Of a stretch of DNA of 64,000 nt, positions 26,064-35,489 are shown piece after piece (position 1 is the stretch's first letter; each line of letters starts with the position of its first letter). The DNA lies in the NCBI GenBank assembly GCA_031415655.1, contig JANOSD010000082.1:1-64000 (forward strand), written 5' to 3'. This DNA is from JAKOVR01 sp031415655. Lineage in GTDB: Bacteria; Actinomycetota; Acidimicrobiia; Acidimicrobiales; Acidimicrobilacustridaceae. A program made the position numbers and the translations under genes. Under the pieces are notes generated by a model. It worked only from the letters and a program-made list of their open reading frames with translations, was not told the origin of the DNA and ran no database searches.

Positions 26064-26801
26064 ATGCTCCAAGCAATGCCTGATCCCGCACCAGTAATCG
26101 ATGCCGATCACCTGCCTCAGGGAGAGGCGAAGGTAGTAGCCGTCCGGTCGATGTTCGATACCATCGCCCCACGCTACGACCTCGTAAATCGTGTGATGAC
26201 GTTCCGAATGGACGTCGGCTGGCGACGCAAGACCGTCCGACAACTTCGACTCGGCCCGGGTGAAACCGTGCTGGATCTGGCCTGCGGGACAGGAGACTTC
26301 TGCCGAGAACTGCAGCGGCAACACCTCAAACCGATCGGCGCCGACATCTCGTTCGGGATGCTCGCCGCCGCTCGCACCACTGCCCCGCTCGTTCACACCG
26401 ACGCCCTGGCGTTGCCGGTGCCCGACGGTTCCGTTGATGGCGTCACCTGCGGTTTTGCCCTGCGAAACTTCGTTGATCTGCAACGTTTCCTCGGCGAGCT
26501 CGGACGAGTCGTTCGCCCTGGCGGTCGAATCGCACTCCTCGAAGTGGCGGAGCCTCCAAACCCGATCCTGCGGTGGGGGCACGGGGTGTACTTCGGTCAT
26601 GTCGTTCCCTTTGTCGGCGGCCTCCTGAGCGACAAGTCGGCCTACCGTTACCTCCCCAAATCCGTTGCATACCTTCCCCCACCGGCCGAGTTGCTCCACC
26701 TCGTGGAACAGGCGGGGTTCTGTGGCGTGGAGCGCACCCTCCTCAGCACCGGCATCTCGCAGCTCATCACCGCCACGCGGACTCGCCCGGAATGGAACTG
26801 A
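26064..26801 (+). CDS. menG: Demethylmenaquinone methyltransferase
   Basis: A 245-residue SAM-dependent methyltransferase. The family signature MFDTIAPRYDLVNRVMTFRMD is followed by the SAM-binding loop VLDLACGTGDF and the second family signature DGVTCGFALRNFVDL...RPGGRIALLEVAEP. It catalyses the last step of menaquinone synthesis. The start could also be the ATG at 26076. Its last ten bases overlap the menF start, so the two are coupled. Confidence 0.9.
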   Translation: MLQAMPDPAPVIDADHLPQGEAKVVAVRSMFDTIAPRYDLVNRVMTFRMDVGWRRKTVRQLRLGPGETVLDLACGTGDFCRELQRQHLKPIGADISFGMLAAARTTAPLVHTDALALPVPDGSVDGVTCGFALRNFVDLQRFLGELGRVVRPGGRIALLEVAEPPNPILRWGHGVYFGHVVPFVGGLLSDKSAYRYLPKSVAYLPPPAELLHLVEQAGFCGVERTLLSTGISQLITATRTRPEWN

Positions 26802-28159
26802 CGTCGAACCCTTCGTTGGTGTTTCACACTCGCCGGCTGACTCCTTCCGGGCCGGGCACGGAACACACTGTTGGCCTGGATCTCGATCTCGCTCGATTCG
26901 CCGGATCGGATGGGGTCCTGTTCGACCACCAGGGCACCGGGTTTGCGGGACGCGGGATCGCCGCCAAGATCCCAATCACCGATCGGGGCCCGCGGACGAT
27001 CGCCGACGCCGTGGCCACCGCGCTGCGGCGTATCGAGCCGTTCCCGATCGTCTCCGGCCCCAAAGAGACTGACCTCGGCATCCCGGACCCACGGGCATGG
27101 CCCGGTCCGGTGGCTTTCGGCGCCTTGCCGTTCGCCCGGGATGAACCGGCGGAGTTGATCGTCCCACGAGAAATCGTCCGGCGTGATGCCACCGGCGAGC
27201 TCTGGCTCACCACCATCGGGACCGAAGCCGACCTTGCATCGATCGATCTCAACGGCTCGCCCACAGCCGACGCAATGCTCCTGAAGTTCTCGTATCCCGA
27301 CTCGCCGCCCGACGACCACGGGGACCTCGTTGTCGAACCGACAAGGTCCGACGAGGCATGGATAGAAACGGTACGGGCCGTACGAGACGAGCTTCGGCGG
27401 AGCGCCACTCGAAAGGCGGTCATCGCCCGGGAGTTGCTCCTTACCTCGTCGACTTCCATTGATGTCCAACACGTGCTCGATCGGCTGCGCGTCGCGTACC
27501 CGCAGTGCTACCGCTACTCCCTGCCGATCGGCCACGGACGATTCGTTGGGGCAACACCGGAATTGCTGGTCCAACGCGACGGTGATGCCGTGCACGCGCA
27601 ACCTATGGCGGGCACCACGCGGCGGCGAACCGGCGATCCGGTGATCGACGCCGCGCTCGCTCAAGAGCTCCTTGGTTCGCTGAAGGATCAGATCGAGCAC
27701 CGCATCACCATCGACATGGTCCACGAAACCTTGCTGCCATGGTGTTCCTACCTCGACGAGGAGGCCGAGCCTTCAATCGTGGCGATGGCCAACGTAGGCC
27801 ATCTCGCCACCCGGCTCGAAGGCCGGCTCTCCCACCCGCCCGCATCCGTGCTGGAGTTGGCGAGCGCCCTCCACCCCACCCCGGCCGTGGGCGGCTACCC
27901 CCGGGCCGACGCCCTCCGGTTGATCGCCGACCACGAACACCTCGATCGGGGGTGGTACGCCGGCCCGGTGGGATGGGTAGACGCCGAAGGAAACGGCACC
28001 TGGGCGGTGGCACTGCGCTGCGCCGAGATCAGCGCCGACGGCAGGACCGCTCGGCTGTTCGCCGGAGTTGGCGTCGTACCGGATTCCGACCCCGACGCCG
28101 AGTTTGCGGAGACCGACGCCAAGTTCGCTGCCATGCTCGGCGCGTTTGGTCTCACCTAG
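26792..28159 (+). CDS. menF: Isochorismate synthase
   Basis: A 455-residue chorismate-binding enzyme. The C-terminal catalytic domain has RYSLPIGHGRFVGATPELLV, AQPMAGTTRRR, ELLGSLKDQIEHRITIDMV and ALHPTPAVGGYPRADAL, then GPVGWVDAEGNGTWAVALRC. It converts chorismate to isochorismate, the entry step to menaquinone. The ATG at 26792 lies inside the end of menG (ATGGAACTGA), consistent with translational coupling. Convergent with menD, 40 bases apart. Confidence 0.9.
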   Translation: MELTSNPSLVFHTRRLTPSGPGTEHTVGLDLDLARFAGSDGVLFDHQGTGFAGRGIAAKIPITDRGPRTIADAVATALRRIEPFPIVSGPKETDLGIPDPRAWPGPVAFGALPFARDEPAELIVPREIVRRDATGELWLTTIGTEADLASIDLNGSPTADAMLLKFSYPDSPPDDHGDLVVEPTRSDEAWIETVRAVRDELRRSATRKAVIARELLLTSSTSIDVQHVLDRLRVAYPQCYRYSLPIGHGRFVGATPELLVQRDGDAVHAQPMAGTTRRRTGDPVIDAALAQELLGSLKDQIEHRITIDMVHETLLPWCSYLDEEAEPSIVAMANVGHLATRLEGRLSHPPASVLELASALHPTPAVGGYPRADALRLIADHEHLDRGWYAGPVGWVDAEGNGTWAVALRCAEISADGRTARLFAGVGVVPDSDPDAEFAETDAKFAAMLGAFGLT

Positions 28160-28199
28160 TTCCGCGTCGGACATGGTCCTTCGTTCGGCCCACCGGCGG

Positions 28200-29957
28200 T
28201 TAACCGGCGCGGAAAAGGGCCTGTGCCACGTTGTCGTTCAGCTCAGCATGCACGCGCACATTGGCTTGACGGTCGGTGCGCACGTGGACCACATGCAACC
28301 CCCCACTCGACGAGCATCGGCGCACGACATCGCTCACCTCAACGGCGGCCGATACTTCATGGACCGTGGCACGGTGGACGACGGCTAACGCGCCGATGTC
28401 GACGCCGTGGGGCGTCCCAAAGAGTTGTTCGAACGTGGGCCGCGGCACCTGTCCAGCCTGAGGAAGGAACTCGAAGATGCCACCGCCGTCGTTGTCGACC
28501 ACCACCACGGTGAGCGCCAACCCGTCACGGGTGGCGGCGCCGAGCAAGCCGTTGCTGTCGTGAAGGAAGGCGACGTCGCCGATGAGCAGGACGGTTGGCC
28601 GTGCAGTGGCCAACCCGACGCCGACAGCCGTGGAAACCACGCCATCGATCCCATTCGCACCGCGGTTGGCGTACATCGCCACATCGGGCCGGGGCACACC
28701 AAACCACTCGAGATCGCGCACCGGCATCGACGAGGACACCATGATCGATCCTCCGGAGGGAACCGAGGCCAGCACATCGCGGGCGATCTGCGGCTCCGTA
28801 GGTTCCGTGTGCGACGTCAGTGTGGCGGCAATCGACTCGGCCGCCACGGCATCTGCGTCTACCCATCGTCGAAGCCAACGAGCGTTCGGATGGGTGCTGT
28901 CGTAGGCCGATCCCGGCGGCACCGCGTTGGCCATCGCCCTCGCCAGCGGTCCCGGTTCGGCGTGCACCACCGATGCGAGCCGATGGTGCGGGTCGTACAC
29001 CGAGCCGTGGGCGTCGATCCCTACCTGCCATGCGTCGAGAGACCCGAGCCACTCGCCGAGCACCTTGGAAGCCGGGAGGGCACCGAGCCGAAGCACCACT
29101 TGCGGACGGGTGGTCTCCACGAATGGTTGGTGGCGAAGGATCGGATCGAAATGCACAATGGTGTGGTCGCCAAGGTTCCGGCACCCGCTCCGACCATCGG
29201 CGAGTACCGGCCAGGCCAAGGTCTGCGCCAGCAGTTCCACACCGTCGTGGTCCTCGATTCTCCCCCCCACCACGATGACGCCCTGTTTGCCGGCACAGCC
29301 GGCGGCCAACGCCTCCGCCGTGGTGAGATCGGGCTGATCCGCACGATGGGCAGCGATGTGGCGGCGCCACGCTTGTTCGCCCACGTGCCGCGCCTCGGGC
29401 AACTTGCCGACGGTCCCGGCCAGCGGTTCACGAAACGCCAGATTGAGCTGCACCGGACCGGGCGGCGAGCCCATCGCTTCTTCGTGCGCCCGCGCGGCGA
29501 GGCTGCGCCACGACCCTCGATCGGAACCATCGGGGGGGCCGGGCTGGGCAAACCAACGCAGCACGTTGCGGTAAAGCTGGGTTTGGTCGATCGTCTGCGG
29601 CGCGCCCACGTCTTGGAGCTCCGGGGGACGGTCGGCGGTAAGGGCGATGAGCGGGACGTGGGCGTGGTGGGCCTCCACCAACGCCGGATGGAGCTCCACC
29701 GCGGCGGTGCCGCTGGTGGTGACGATCAGTGTGGGACGGCCCGATGCGAGGGCCAGCCCGAGGGCGAGAAAGGCACCGGATCGTTCGTCGTGGTGGACGT
29801 GAATTCGCAGACCCTGGGCGCCGGCCGCCGCGAGGGCCAGCGGCGTGGACCGCGACCCGGGGCACACCACGATGTCGGTCACGCCAAGCCGAACGAACTC
29901 GTCCATCAGCGTCGCACTAAACGTTGCGTTCGCCGTTCCCACCACATGCGGATCCAT
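28200..29957 (-). CDS. menD: 2-succinyl-5-enolpyruvyl-6-hydroxy-3-cyclohexene-1-carboxylate synthase
   Basis: A 585-residue thiamine-diphosphate enzyme of usual MenD length. N-terminal domain: DIVVCPGSRSTPLALAA and HVHHDERSGAFLALGLALAS with the catalytic Glu. C-terminal ThDP/Mg motif: LIGDVAFLHDSNGLLGA... VVVVDNDGGGIFEFLPQ. It joins isochorismate and 2-oxoglutarate. Start GTG/ATG at 29957; no other candidate needed. Confidence 0.93.
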   Translation of the reverse strand: MDPHVVGTANATFSATLMDEFVRLGVTDIVVCPGSRSTPLALAAAGAQGLRIHVHHDERSGAFLALGLALASGRPTLIVTTSGTAAVELHPALVEAHHAHVPLIALTADRPPELQDVGAPQTIDQTQLYRNVLRWFAQPGPPDGSDRGSWRSLAARAHEEAMGSPPGPVQLNLAFREPLAGTVGKLPEARHVGEQAWRRHIAAHRADQPDLTTAEALAAGCAGKQGVIVVGGRIEDHDGVELLAQTLAWPVLADGRSGCRNLGDHTIVHFDPILRHQPFVETTRPQVVLRLGALPASKVLGEWLGSLDAWQVGIDAHGSVYDPHHRLASVVHAEPGPLARAMANAVPPGSAYDSTHPNARWLRRWVDADAVAAESIAATLTSHTEPTEPQIARDVLASVPSGGSIMVSSSMPVRDLEWFGVPRPDVAMYANRGANGIDGVVSTAVGVGLATARPTVLLIGDVAFLHDSNGLLGAATRDGLALTVVVVDNDGGGIFEFLPQAGQVPRPTFEQLFGTPHGVDIGALAVVHRATVHEVSAAVEVSDVVRRCSSSGGLHVVHVRTDRQANVRVHAELNDNVAQALFRAG

Positions 29958-30078
29958 ACCGTGAGGCTACAGAAGCTTCACGCCATCGTTCTACGGCGCG
30001 TTCCCGACAAGCATCCCGCTGGGGTCAAGATCGGGCGATTACCCGGCACGCGGGACCCGTGATCAGTACGGTTCGCCT

Positions 30079-30852
30079 ATGGCCGATCGGGTGGCACTGG
30101 AGATTGCGGGCGTGAGTATGCGGTACGCGTCTACGCAGGCGCTCAATTCCGTGTCGATCACGGTGCCGGCAGGGACGCTCTTTGCCTTGTGCGGGCCGAA
30201 CGGGGCCGGAAAGTCCACCTTGCTCCGTCATTGCACGGGGCTGCTGCGTCCCGACGCGGGCCGGATCCTCGTCGACGGAATCGACGTGTGGGCCGACGGT
30301 GCCGGCGCCAAACGACGGTTCGGTTACGTGCCCGACGACCCCACACTTTTCCCGTATCTCACCGGCCGCCAGATGCTCGAGTACATCGGCCTGCTCCACG
30401 AACTCGATGCGCAAACGGTTCGGAAACGCTCTGGCGAACTCATCGATGTGCTGGGCCTGGCCGATCATGCCGACCAACTCCAGCGAACGCACAGCTTGGG
30501 AACGATCAAACGAGTGGCGCTGGCGTGCTCGCTGATCCACAGTCCTTCGGTGCTGTTTGTGGATGAGCTGTTCGGCGCTATTGATCCCATCTCCACCAAC
30601 GCCATCGAGGTGATGCTGCGAGCCTTCGTGGGCCGGGGCGGCACCGTGGTCTTCGCCAGCCATGTGATGGACGTGGTGGAGCGGCTCTGCGACTCGATCG
30701 CGATTCTCCACGAAGGTCGGGTGGCGTTCGTCGGCTCGTTGGGCGACGCCATGCAAGGCCGCCCACTACGCGATGCCTTCGTGGACATCGTGGGAGGACG
30801 GCGAGCGGACACGCAACAGGAGTTGTCGTGGTTGGCACCCTCATCCGACTGA
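30079..30852 (+). CDS. ABC transporter ATP-binding protein
   Basis: A 257-residue nucleotide-binding subunit with Walker A GPNGAGKSTLLRH, a Q-loop region (GYVPDDPTLFPYLTGRQ), Walker B VLFVDELFGAIDP and switch His in VFASHVMD. The signature motif is degenerate (HSLGTIKR instead of LSGGQ), as in some export-type NBDs of the BcrA/CcmA group. The permease gene starts 24 bases before this one ends. Substrate unknown. Confidence 0.85.
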   Translation: MADRVALEIAGVSMRYASTQALNSVSITVPAGTLFALCGPNGAGKSTLLRHCTGLLRPDAGRILVDGIDVWADGAGAKRRFGYVPDDPTLFPYLTGRQMLEYIGLLHELDAQTVRKRSGELIDVLGLADHADQLQRTHSLGTIKRVALACSLIHSPSVLFVDELFGAIDPISTNAIEVMLRAFVGRGGTVVFASHVMDVVERLCDSIAILHEGRVAFVGSLGDAMQGRPLRDAFVDIVGGRRADTQQELSWLAPSSD

Positions 30853-32444
30853 ACTGGCGCCAAGCCCGAAACGCCATCACGCTCTACCGCCAAGAGCGCG
30901 GTCTCCCGAGTCATATGTTTCTGGTCGTCGCGCTGATCTTGACGCTCGTCAATGCGCTTTTTGCGGCGGTCGGGGTCGCGACGTGGGATCCCGCCTTGCG
31001 TACCACTGCGGTGACGCTCGGGTTTGTCGGGGTCACCGTGGTGGTCAGCCTTGTCGCGTTGAACCCCGGGCCTGGCCGACACGACCGTGATTCCTGGCTG
31101 CGACTACTTCCCGCATCGGACCGCCGCCGAGCGGTCGCAACCGTCCTGGCATTGGCGCTGCATCCAGCGGTCGTTGTGACCACATTGGCCGTAGCGGTCC
31201 TGCTCATGGTTGCCGTTGCGCCCTCATCACCGATCGCCGTCATCACGATTTTGGTCGTTCCAATACAAGCGTGTTTTCTTGTCGTCACCGCCTACTGTGC
31301 ACAAATTTTGGGCGACGGCCTTGCACGCCAATCGTTCGCGGAGTTGCGCAAGGTCTTTGCAGGTCTCACGGTGCTCATCGCAATCGGTGGGGCGACGATG
31401 GCATTCATCATCTGGGGCACGCCCACCATGCTGCTTCTTCCGCCCCTCGCGCTCGCCGAAGCAACGGCGGCGGCCAACCAAGGCGAACTGGCGCAGGCTG
31501 TCGGCCTCCTTGTAGTGGCGACCGTCTTCACCGGCATCGCCCTCGAAGCGGGCGTTCGGCTCGATCGTCGAGCGCAGGGCCATCACCGCTCCCGGCGATC
31601 GACCCCTGTTCATGCCCCGCACCTGCGTGCGACCCTGCACCTGCGTGCGAACCCGCCCTCGAACCCGCCCAGCTCCCAGGTCCTGTCGTTGTTCCCGTCC
31701 CGACTCCGTGGGGTGGGGGCGGACTCCGTCGGCGCCCACTTGGCCCTCCGATGGCATCAGTTCGGTCCGTGGCGAGCGGCGGGAGCGGTCGCTGCTTGCC
31801 TGGTTGTCGGCGTTTGGGGCGGGCTCGTCGTCCGAAATCGTTTGCCGGGCAGCGCCGACATGACGTGGTTTGCGCTGACGACTCCGTTCCTCGCTGGCTC
31901 CTCCACAGCGCAGTGGTGGCCCACGAACACTGTCCGTTGGCCGCTGGATGTTGTGCCCACGCCGGCGAGTACCGCACTGTGGGCCACAGTGCGTTTCGAT
32001 GCCATGGCGATGATTATCGGGATGCTCATTACCGTGGTGACGGCCGGTGGCGTCTCCGGCCAGCCGGTTGCGTTCCTTTGGACACTCGCCGTGGCACCCG
32101 CCGTCTACACAACTCTTGTGGCGGGGTCCTGCTGGGTGGGCCGTCTGCCAAGAATCTCAAATGCGTACAGCAGGCCGCTCGCCGAAACCCTCGAGCTCCT
32201 TGCTCTGGTGGCCGTGGGCACGGTGGTCCCGTTGGCGATCGGCGCGCTACCGATCTTCGCCATGCCGCACTTCACTGGCGTGGCGTTGGCAGTGTTGTGT
32301 GTGGGCACCGGCGTCGTCGGCACCACGCTCGGGTTGGCCGAGATTCGCCGGGTGGGGCGCCGGATCGATGCCCGCCCGTACGAGTTTGCCGGCCTTGATG
32401 TGCCCGATCATCTGCGGGCCCGCTGGGCGCGCCAGCAGGCATAG
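30828..32444 (+). CDS. ABC transporter permease-like membrane protein
   Basis: A 538-residue hydrophobic protein, GTG 30828 preceded by AGGAG inside the ATPase gene. Roughly twelve transmembrane helices fall in two halves, separated by a hydrophilic, repeat-like linker (APHLRATLHLRANPPSNPPS, residues ~262-285). I read it as the permease partner of the ATPase upstream by position and topology; it has no recognisable family motif that would give a substrate. It sits between menD and menH, so coexpression with menaquinone genes is possible. Confidence 0.7.
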   Translation: MVGTLIRLNWRQARNAITLYRQERGLPSHMFLVVALILTLVNALFAAVGVATWDPALRTTAVTLGFVGVTVVVSLVALNPGPGRHDRDSWLRLLPASDRRRAVATVLALALHPAVVVTTLAVAVLLMVAVAPSSPIAVITILVVPIQACFLVVTAYCAQILGDGLARQSFAELRKVFAGLTVLIAIGGATMAFIIWGTPTMLLLPPLALAEATAAANQGELAQAVGLLVVATVFTGIALEAGVRLDRRAQGHHRSRRSTPVHAPHLRATLHLRANPPSNPPSSQVLSLFPSRLRGVGADSVGAHLALRWHQFGPWRAAGAVAACLVVGVWGGLVVRNRLPGSADMTWFALTTPFLAGSSTAQWWPTNTVRWPLDVVPTPASTALWATVRFDAMAMIIGMLITVVTAGGVSGQPVAFLWTLAVAPAVYTTLVAGSCWVGRLPRISNAYSRPLAETLELLALVAVGTVVPLAIGALPIFAMPHFTGVALAVLCVGTGVVGTTLGLAEIRRVGRRIDARPYEFAGLDVPDHLRARWARQQA

Positions 32445-32502
32445 GCCGGGCCGGCCGCTCGCCCACTCAGCGGCTCGAGGCGCCGAACGAATCGAACGTC
32501 GA

Positions 32503-33423
32503 ATGACGGCCACAGGTCGTAGCGTTCTGAAGATGGAGGACCACCACGAGCGACCGCTCCCGTCAGCGAACGCAACGAGCGGTTCGGCGGCAACGCTGCG
32601 GATCGTGCTCGTGCACGGGTTTGCTCAGAACCGCGAATGTTGGGGGCCGTTTAGTCAGGGTCTGGTCGCCCCGCTGCACGCCCCATTTCCCGACACCAAC
32701 GAACCCGACCACCCCTCCGCTACAGGCAACCACTCGAAGGCCAATGATCACCTCGTGGGCCACGCCCTCCCCAACGTGGTGATACCGCTCGACGTTGCGG
32801 GGCACGGATCGGAACCGGCCGATGTCGGGCCGTTTGCCGACGAGGCAGAACGCATCGGTAGCGAGGGCGGGCCAGCGGTGTACATCGGCTATTCGATGGG
32901 GGCGCGGCTTTGCCTCCAACTCGCCCTCCTTCGACCGGACCTCGTCCATGCGCTCGTGCTCATCGGTGGCTCTCCGGGCGTGGCCGATCCGGACGAACGA
33001 GCCCAGCGCGCAATCGCCGACTGCAGGCTTGCCGACCGAATCGAGACCATCGGCCTCGGCGCGTTCCTCGACGAGTGGCTCGCCCTGCCGCTCTTCGCCG
33101 GGCTCGACGAATCGATGCAGTGCCGCATCGAACGTTTGCAGAACGCCGCCGCCGGCCTGGCCGCCTCGCTTCGCCTCAACGGCACCGGAGCGCAACCAAA
33201 CCTGTGGCCCTCACTTCCTGCACTTCACGTGCCCACCCTGCTGCTCACGGGGGCGTTCGATGCCAAGTTCACCGTGATCGCCTCTGCAATGGTTGCCCAC
33301 ATGCTCACCGGCATCGCCCACCACGTGGTGATTCCCGGAGCCGGCCACTCCGTTCACCTCGAACAGCCACTGCTCGCCCTCGACGCCACCCGAACGTTTC
33401 TGGAATCCGTTTTCGGGTGGTAA
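32503..33423 (+). CDS. menH: Alpha/beta hydrolase, probable MenH (SHCHC synthase)
   Basis: Alpha/beta hydrolase fold of 306 residues: oxyanion region VLVHGFAQNRECWGPF, nucleophile elbow YIGYSMGARLCLQ with Ser, and catalytic His in GAGHSVHLEQP. MenH removes pyruvate from SEPHCHC; the assignment rests on the fold plus the surrounding men genes. Residues ~55-90 form an unusual insertion (FPDTNEPDHPSATGNHSKAN). ATG 32503 or 32533 could be the start; neither has a strong ribosome binding site. Confidence 0.7.
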   Translation: MTATGRSVLKMEDHHERPLPSANATSGSAATLRIVLVHGFAQNRECWGPFSQGLVAPLHAPFPDTNEPDHPSATGNHSKANDHLVGHALPNVVIPLDVAGHGSEPADVGPFADEAERIGSEGGPAVYIGYSMGARLCLQLALLRPDLVHALVLIGGSPGVADPDERAQRAIADCRLADRIETIGLGAFLDEWLALPLFAGLDESMQCRIERLQNAAAGLAASLRLNGTGAQPNLWPSLPALHVPTLLLTGAFDAKFTVIASAMVAHMLTGIAHHVVIPGAGHSVHLEQPLLALDATRTFLESVFGW

Positions 33424-33435
33424 GTGGTGTGCGCT

Positions 33436-33486
33436 CGAACCTGTGTCGCTCAGCACGACAGTGCGCGGCTCAGCGACACAGGTTCG
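33436..33486. terminator. Inverted repeat between convergent menH and AAA-ATPase genes
   Basis: CGAACCTGTGTCGCT (33436-33450) is repeated as its exact complement at 33472-33486, with a short inner GCAC/GTGC stem. It lies in the 112-base gap between convergent genes and probably terminates in both directions. Its style resembles the paired hairpins at 36583-36708. Confidence 0.5.
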
Positions 33487-33535
33487 CTCACGCACAAATT
33501 GGAGAGGCGTCGGATTGGGGGCCCGCTGACCAGTG

Positions 33536-35380
33536 TCAGAGATACATACCGGTGTCGGTGCCGGCCCAGCCCCGTGCGGCGGCGAGTGCGCTCAAGGCTT
33601 CGGTCGTAATCGTTGGCTCTTTGTCCTGCAGAGCTTCGAGCACCGCCACCCGCACGAGATGCTGAAGGTCGGCACCGGTCGCGCCATCAGTGACCCGGGC
33701 GATGGCCTCGGCGTCGGCCGGTACGGCGATCGTCCACCCCTCCGTCTCCTCGGCCACGGCGGAAAGCAGCAGGGTCAGCATGTCGCGACGCATGCTGTGG
33801 TCGGGGATTGGCAAGTGGATTGTGAGCCCCACGCGGCTGCTCTGCCGGAACGTACCGTCGATGGCCGTGGGCTCGGTGGTGGTGAGCAACGACACGATCG
33901 GGGCGTTTGCTGCTTGAGCGATGTCGAACGCGGCCGCGAACTGCACCAACGTGAGGGGCATGTCAGTGCCCCGTGTGGGAGCCGCCGCTTCGGCGTGTTC
34001 GATTACCACGAGCGCCGGAGCGAGGTCCTGCACGGCGGCATACACCTCGATCAGCGCTTCCCGACTTGTTGCCGGTTCGACGTAGACGACAGTGCATTCC
34101 CCCGCCAGTTCGGCGGCTATCACCCGGCACAGGGTGGTTTTGCCCGTCCCGGGGGCACCGTCTACCAGCACGGCGGAGTGTGAACCCAGCACAGCGCGAG
34201 CGCGTGTGGACGGGGTGAGCCGCAACGGCCCGAGCACATAACGGTCGATCAGATCCCAGGTGCCCGCTGGCAGCACCACTGCGGAGCGGTCGACCGGTGG
34301 GCGGTCGGCCACCCGAAAGCTCAACGACCCCAGGCCGCCGCCGACCCGAAGCAAGTTGTGTCGGAGCGGGTTTCGGGCCTTGCGCCGTTCGTTGAACTGG
34401 GCAAGTACGCCGGACGCAACGAGAAGATCGCCGGGAGGAGCGACCACCTCGAGCGTGGGGCCGAGTTGACCGAGGAACACACGAAGCGCGACCGCCGGCT
34501 GATCGGCCGCGATCGTGCCCGCGGGAATACCGAACCAGCCGATGAGGGGCACAATTGTGCTGGGATCGCGAGAGTCGAACGGAAACCAGCGGGCCGCCCC
34601 GAAGCCTTCGAGGCCACCGCCCACGATCTCTTCAAGCTCGTCGAGCAGATCGCGGATCGCCGCGCCGGTGGCGAACAGGGTGCGGTCGTCGAGCACCTCG
34701 GTGACCACGGCCAGGTTGTCGGGCTCGCCTACACCAAGCCACGCGGCTATCAAGCTCATCGAGTCCAACGGCGGGGCGAAACCCATCGCCATTCCGCCAA
34801 GATCGTGATCGTGCCCTTCAAGCCCCTCCGACGGGTCGGATCCCCCATCAGGTTCAGCACTATCGGCGCTTGGCGCCAGTGAATCCTGTGCCGCCTCACC
34901 TTCGTTGGCCCGTGCGGCTCCGCCTCCGACCGGCACCTCCGGGTCGCTCGGCGGTTGGTCGTCCGAGCCCGCGGGGGCCGCCAACGTCTCCCAGTGTTTC
35001 ATCCAAACTCCCCTGCTCACGGCAAGCGGGGCGCTGGTCAAACCATCGGGAACCTCGCCGAGGAGGTCGATCGGCCAACCCAGCCAATAGGCCACATCCA
35101 ACGCCTGATTGCGCGGAATCGACCGACTAAGCATGTGATGTTGAAACTGCTGGAGCACCTCATCCGTGGGTTTCACACAGTTCGCCTTGCGCCAGAGCCC
35201 GATCGGTGAAGCGGCACCGCCCTTTTTTCCCTCCTGATATCGCCGCACCAGTTCCTTTTGGGTGTCGGCCGCAAGAGGCTGGCCCTCGACAGCCACCGGA
35301 GGCGGCACATATCCCTTCGGCCGGCGTCCCGGATGGGGCGGGAACGACGGGTCGGTGGGATCCGGTTTGGCAGCAGGCAT
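33536..35380 (-). CDS. AAA-family ATPase with degenerate Walker B
   Basis: A 614-residue protein. Residues 1-~200 are poorly conserved and Pro/acid-rich (a helical KELVRRYQEGKKGG near residue 43). The middle region is unrecognised. A C-terminal AAA+ module starts at ~400: Walker A DGAPGTGKTTLCRVIA, a Walker-B position reading ALVVIEHAEA, where the usual Asp-Glu is Glu-His, and an SRVGLTIHLPIPD arginine-finger region. A lid domain (ADAEAIARVTDGATGADLQHLV) is like CDC48/FtsH-type AAA proteins. Loss of the Walker-B Asp-Glu pair suggests weak or no hydrolysis. Role unknown; it lies inside the men gene cluster. Confidence 0.75.
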   Translation of the reverse strand: MPAAKPDPTDPSFPPHPGRRPKGYVPPPVAVEGQPLAADTQKELVRRYQEGKKGGAASPIGLWRKANCVKPTDEVLQQFQHHMLSRSIPRNQALDVAYWLGWPIDLLGEVPDGLTSAPLAVSRGVWMKHWETLAAPAGSDDQPPSDPEVPVGGGAARANEGEAAQDSLAPSADSAEPDGGSDPSEGLEGHDHDLGGMAMGFAPPLDSMSLIAAWLGVGEPDNLAVVTEVLDDRTLFATGAAIRDLLDELEEIVGGGLEGFGAARWFPFDSRDPSTIVPLIGWFGIPAGTIAADQPAVALRVFLGQLGPTLEVVAPPGDLLVASGVLAQFNERRKARNPLRHNLLRVGGGLGSLSFRVADRPPVDRSAVVLPAGTWDLIDRYVLGPLRLTPSTRARAVLGSHSAVLVDGAPGTGKTTLCRVIAAELAGECTVVYVEPATSREALIEVYAAVQDLAPALVVIEHAEAAAPTRGTDMPLTLVQFAAAFDIAQAANAPIVSLLTTTEPTAIDGTFRQSSRVGLTIHLPIPDHSMRRDMLTLLLSAVAEETEGWTIAVPADAEAIARVTDGATGADLQHLVRVAVLEALQDKEPTITTEALSALAAARGWAGTDTGMYL

Positions 35381-35489
35381 AGCCGAGCGAGGCTACCGGG
35401 CCGCCAAGGATGCGACTGTTACCGATCCGACCGAACCCGTGATCTAACCACTCCCTGAGGGCGTCACCCCACGCCGATCCCTGAGGGCG

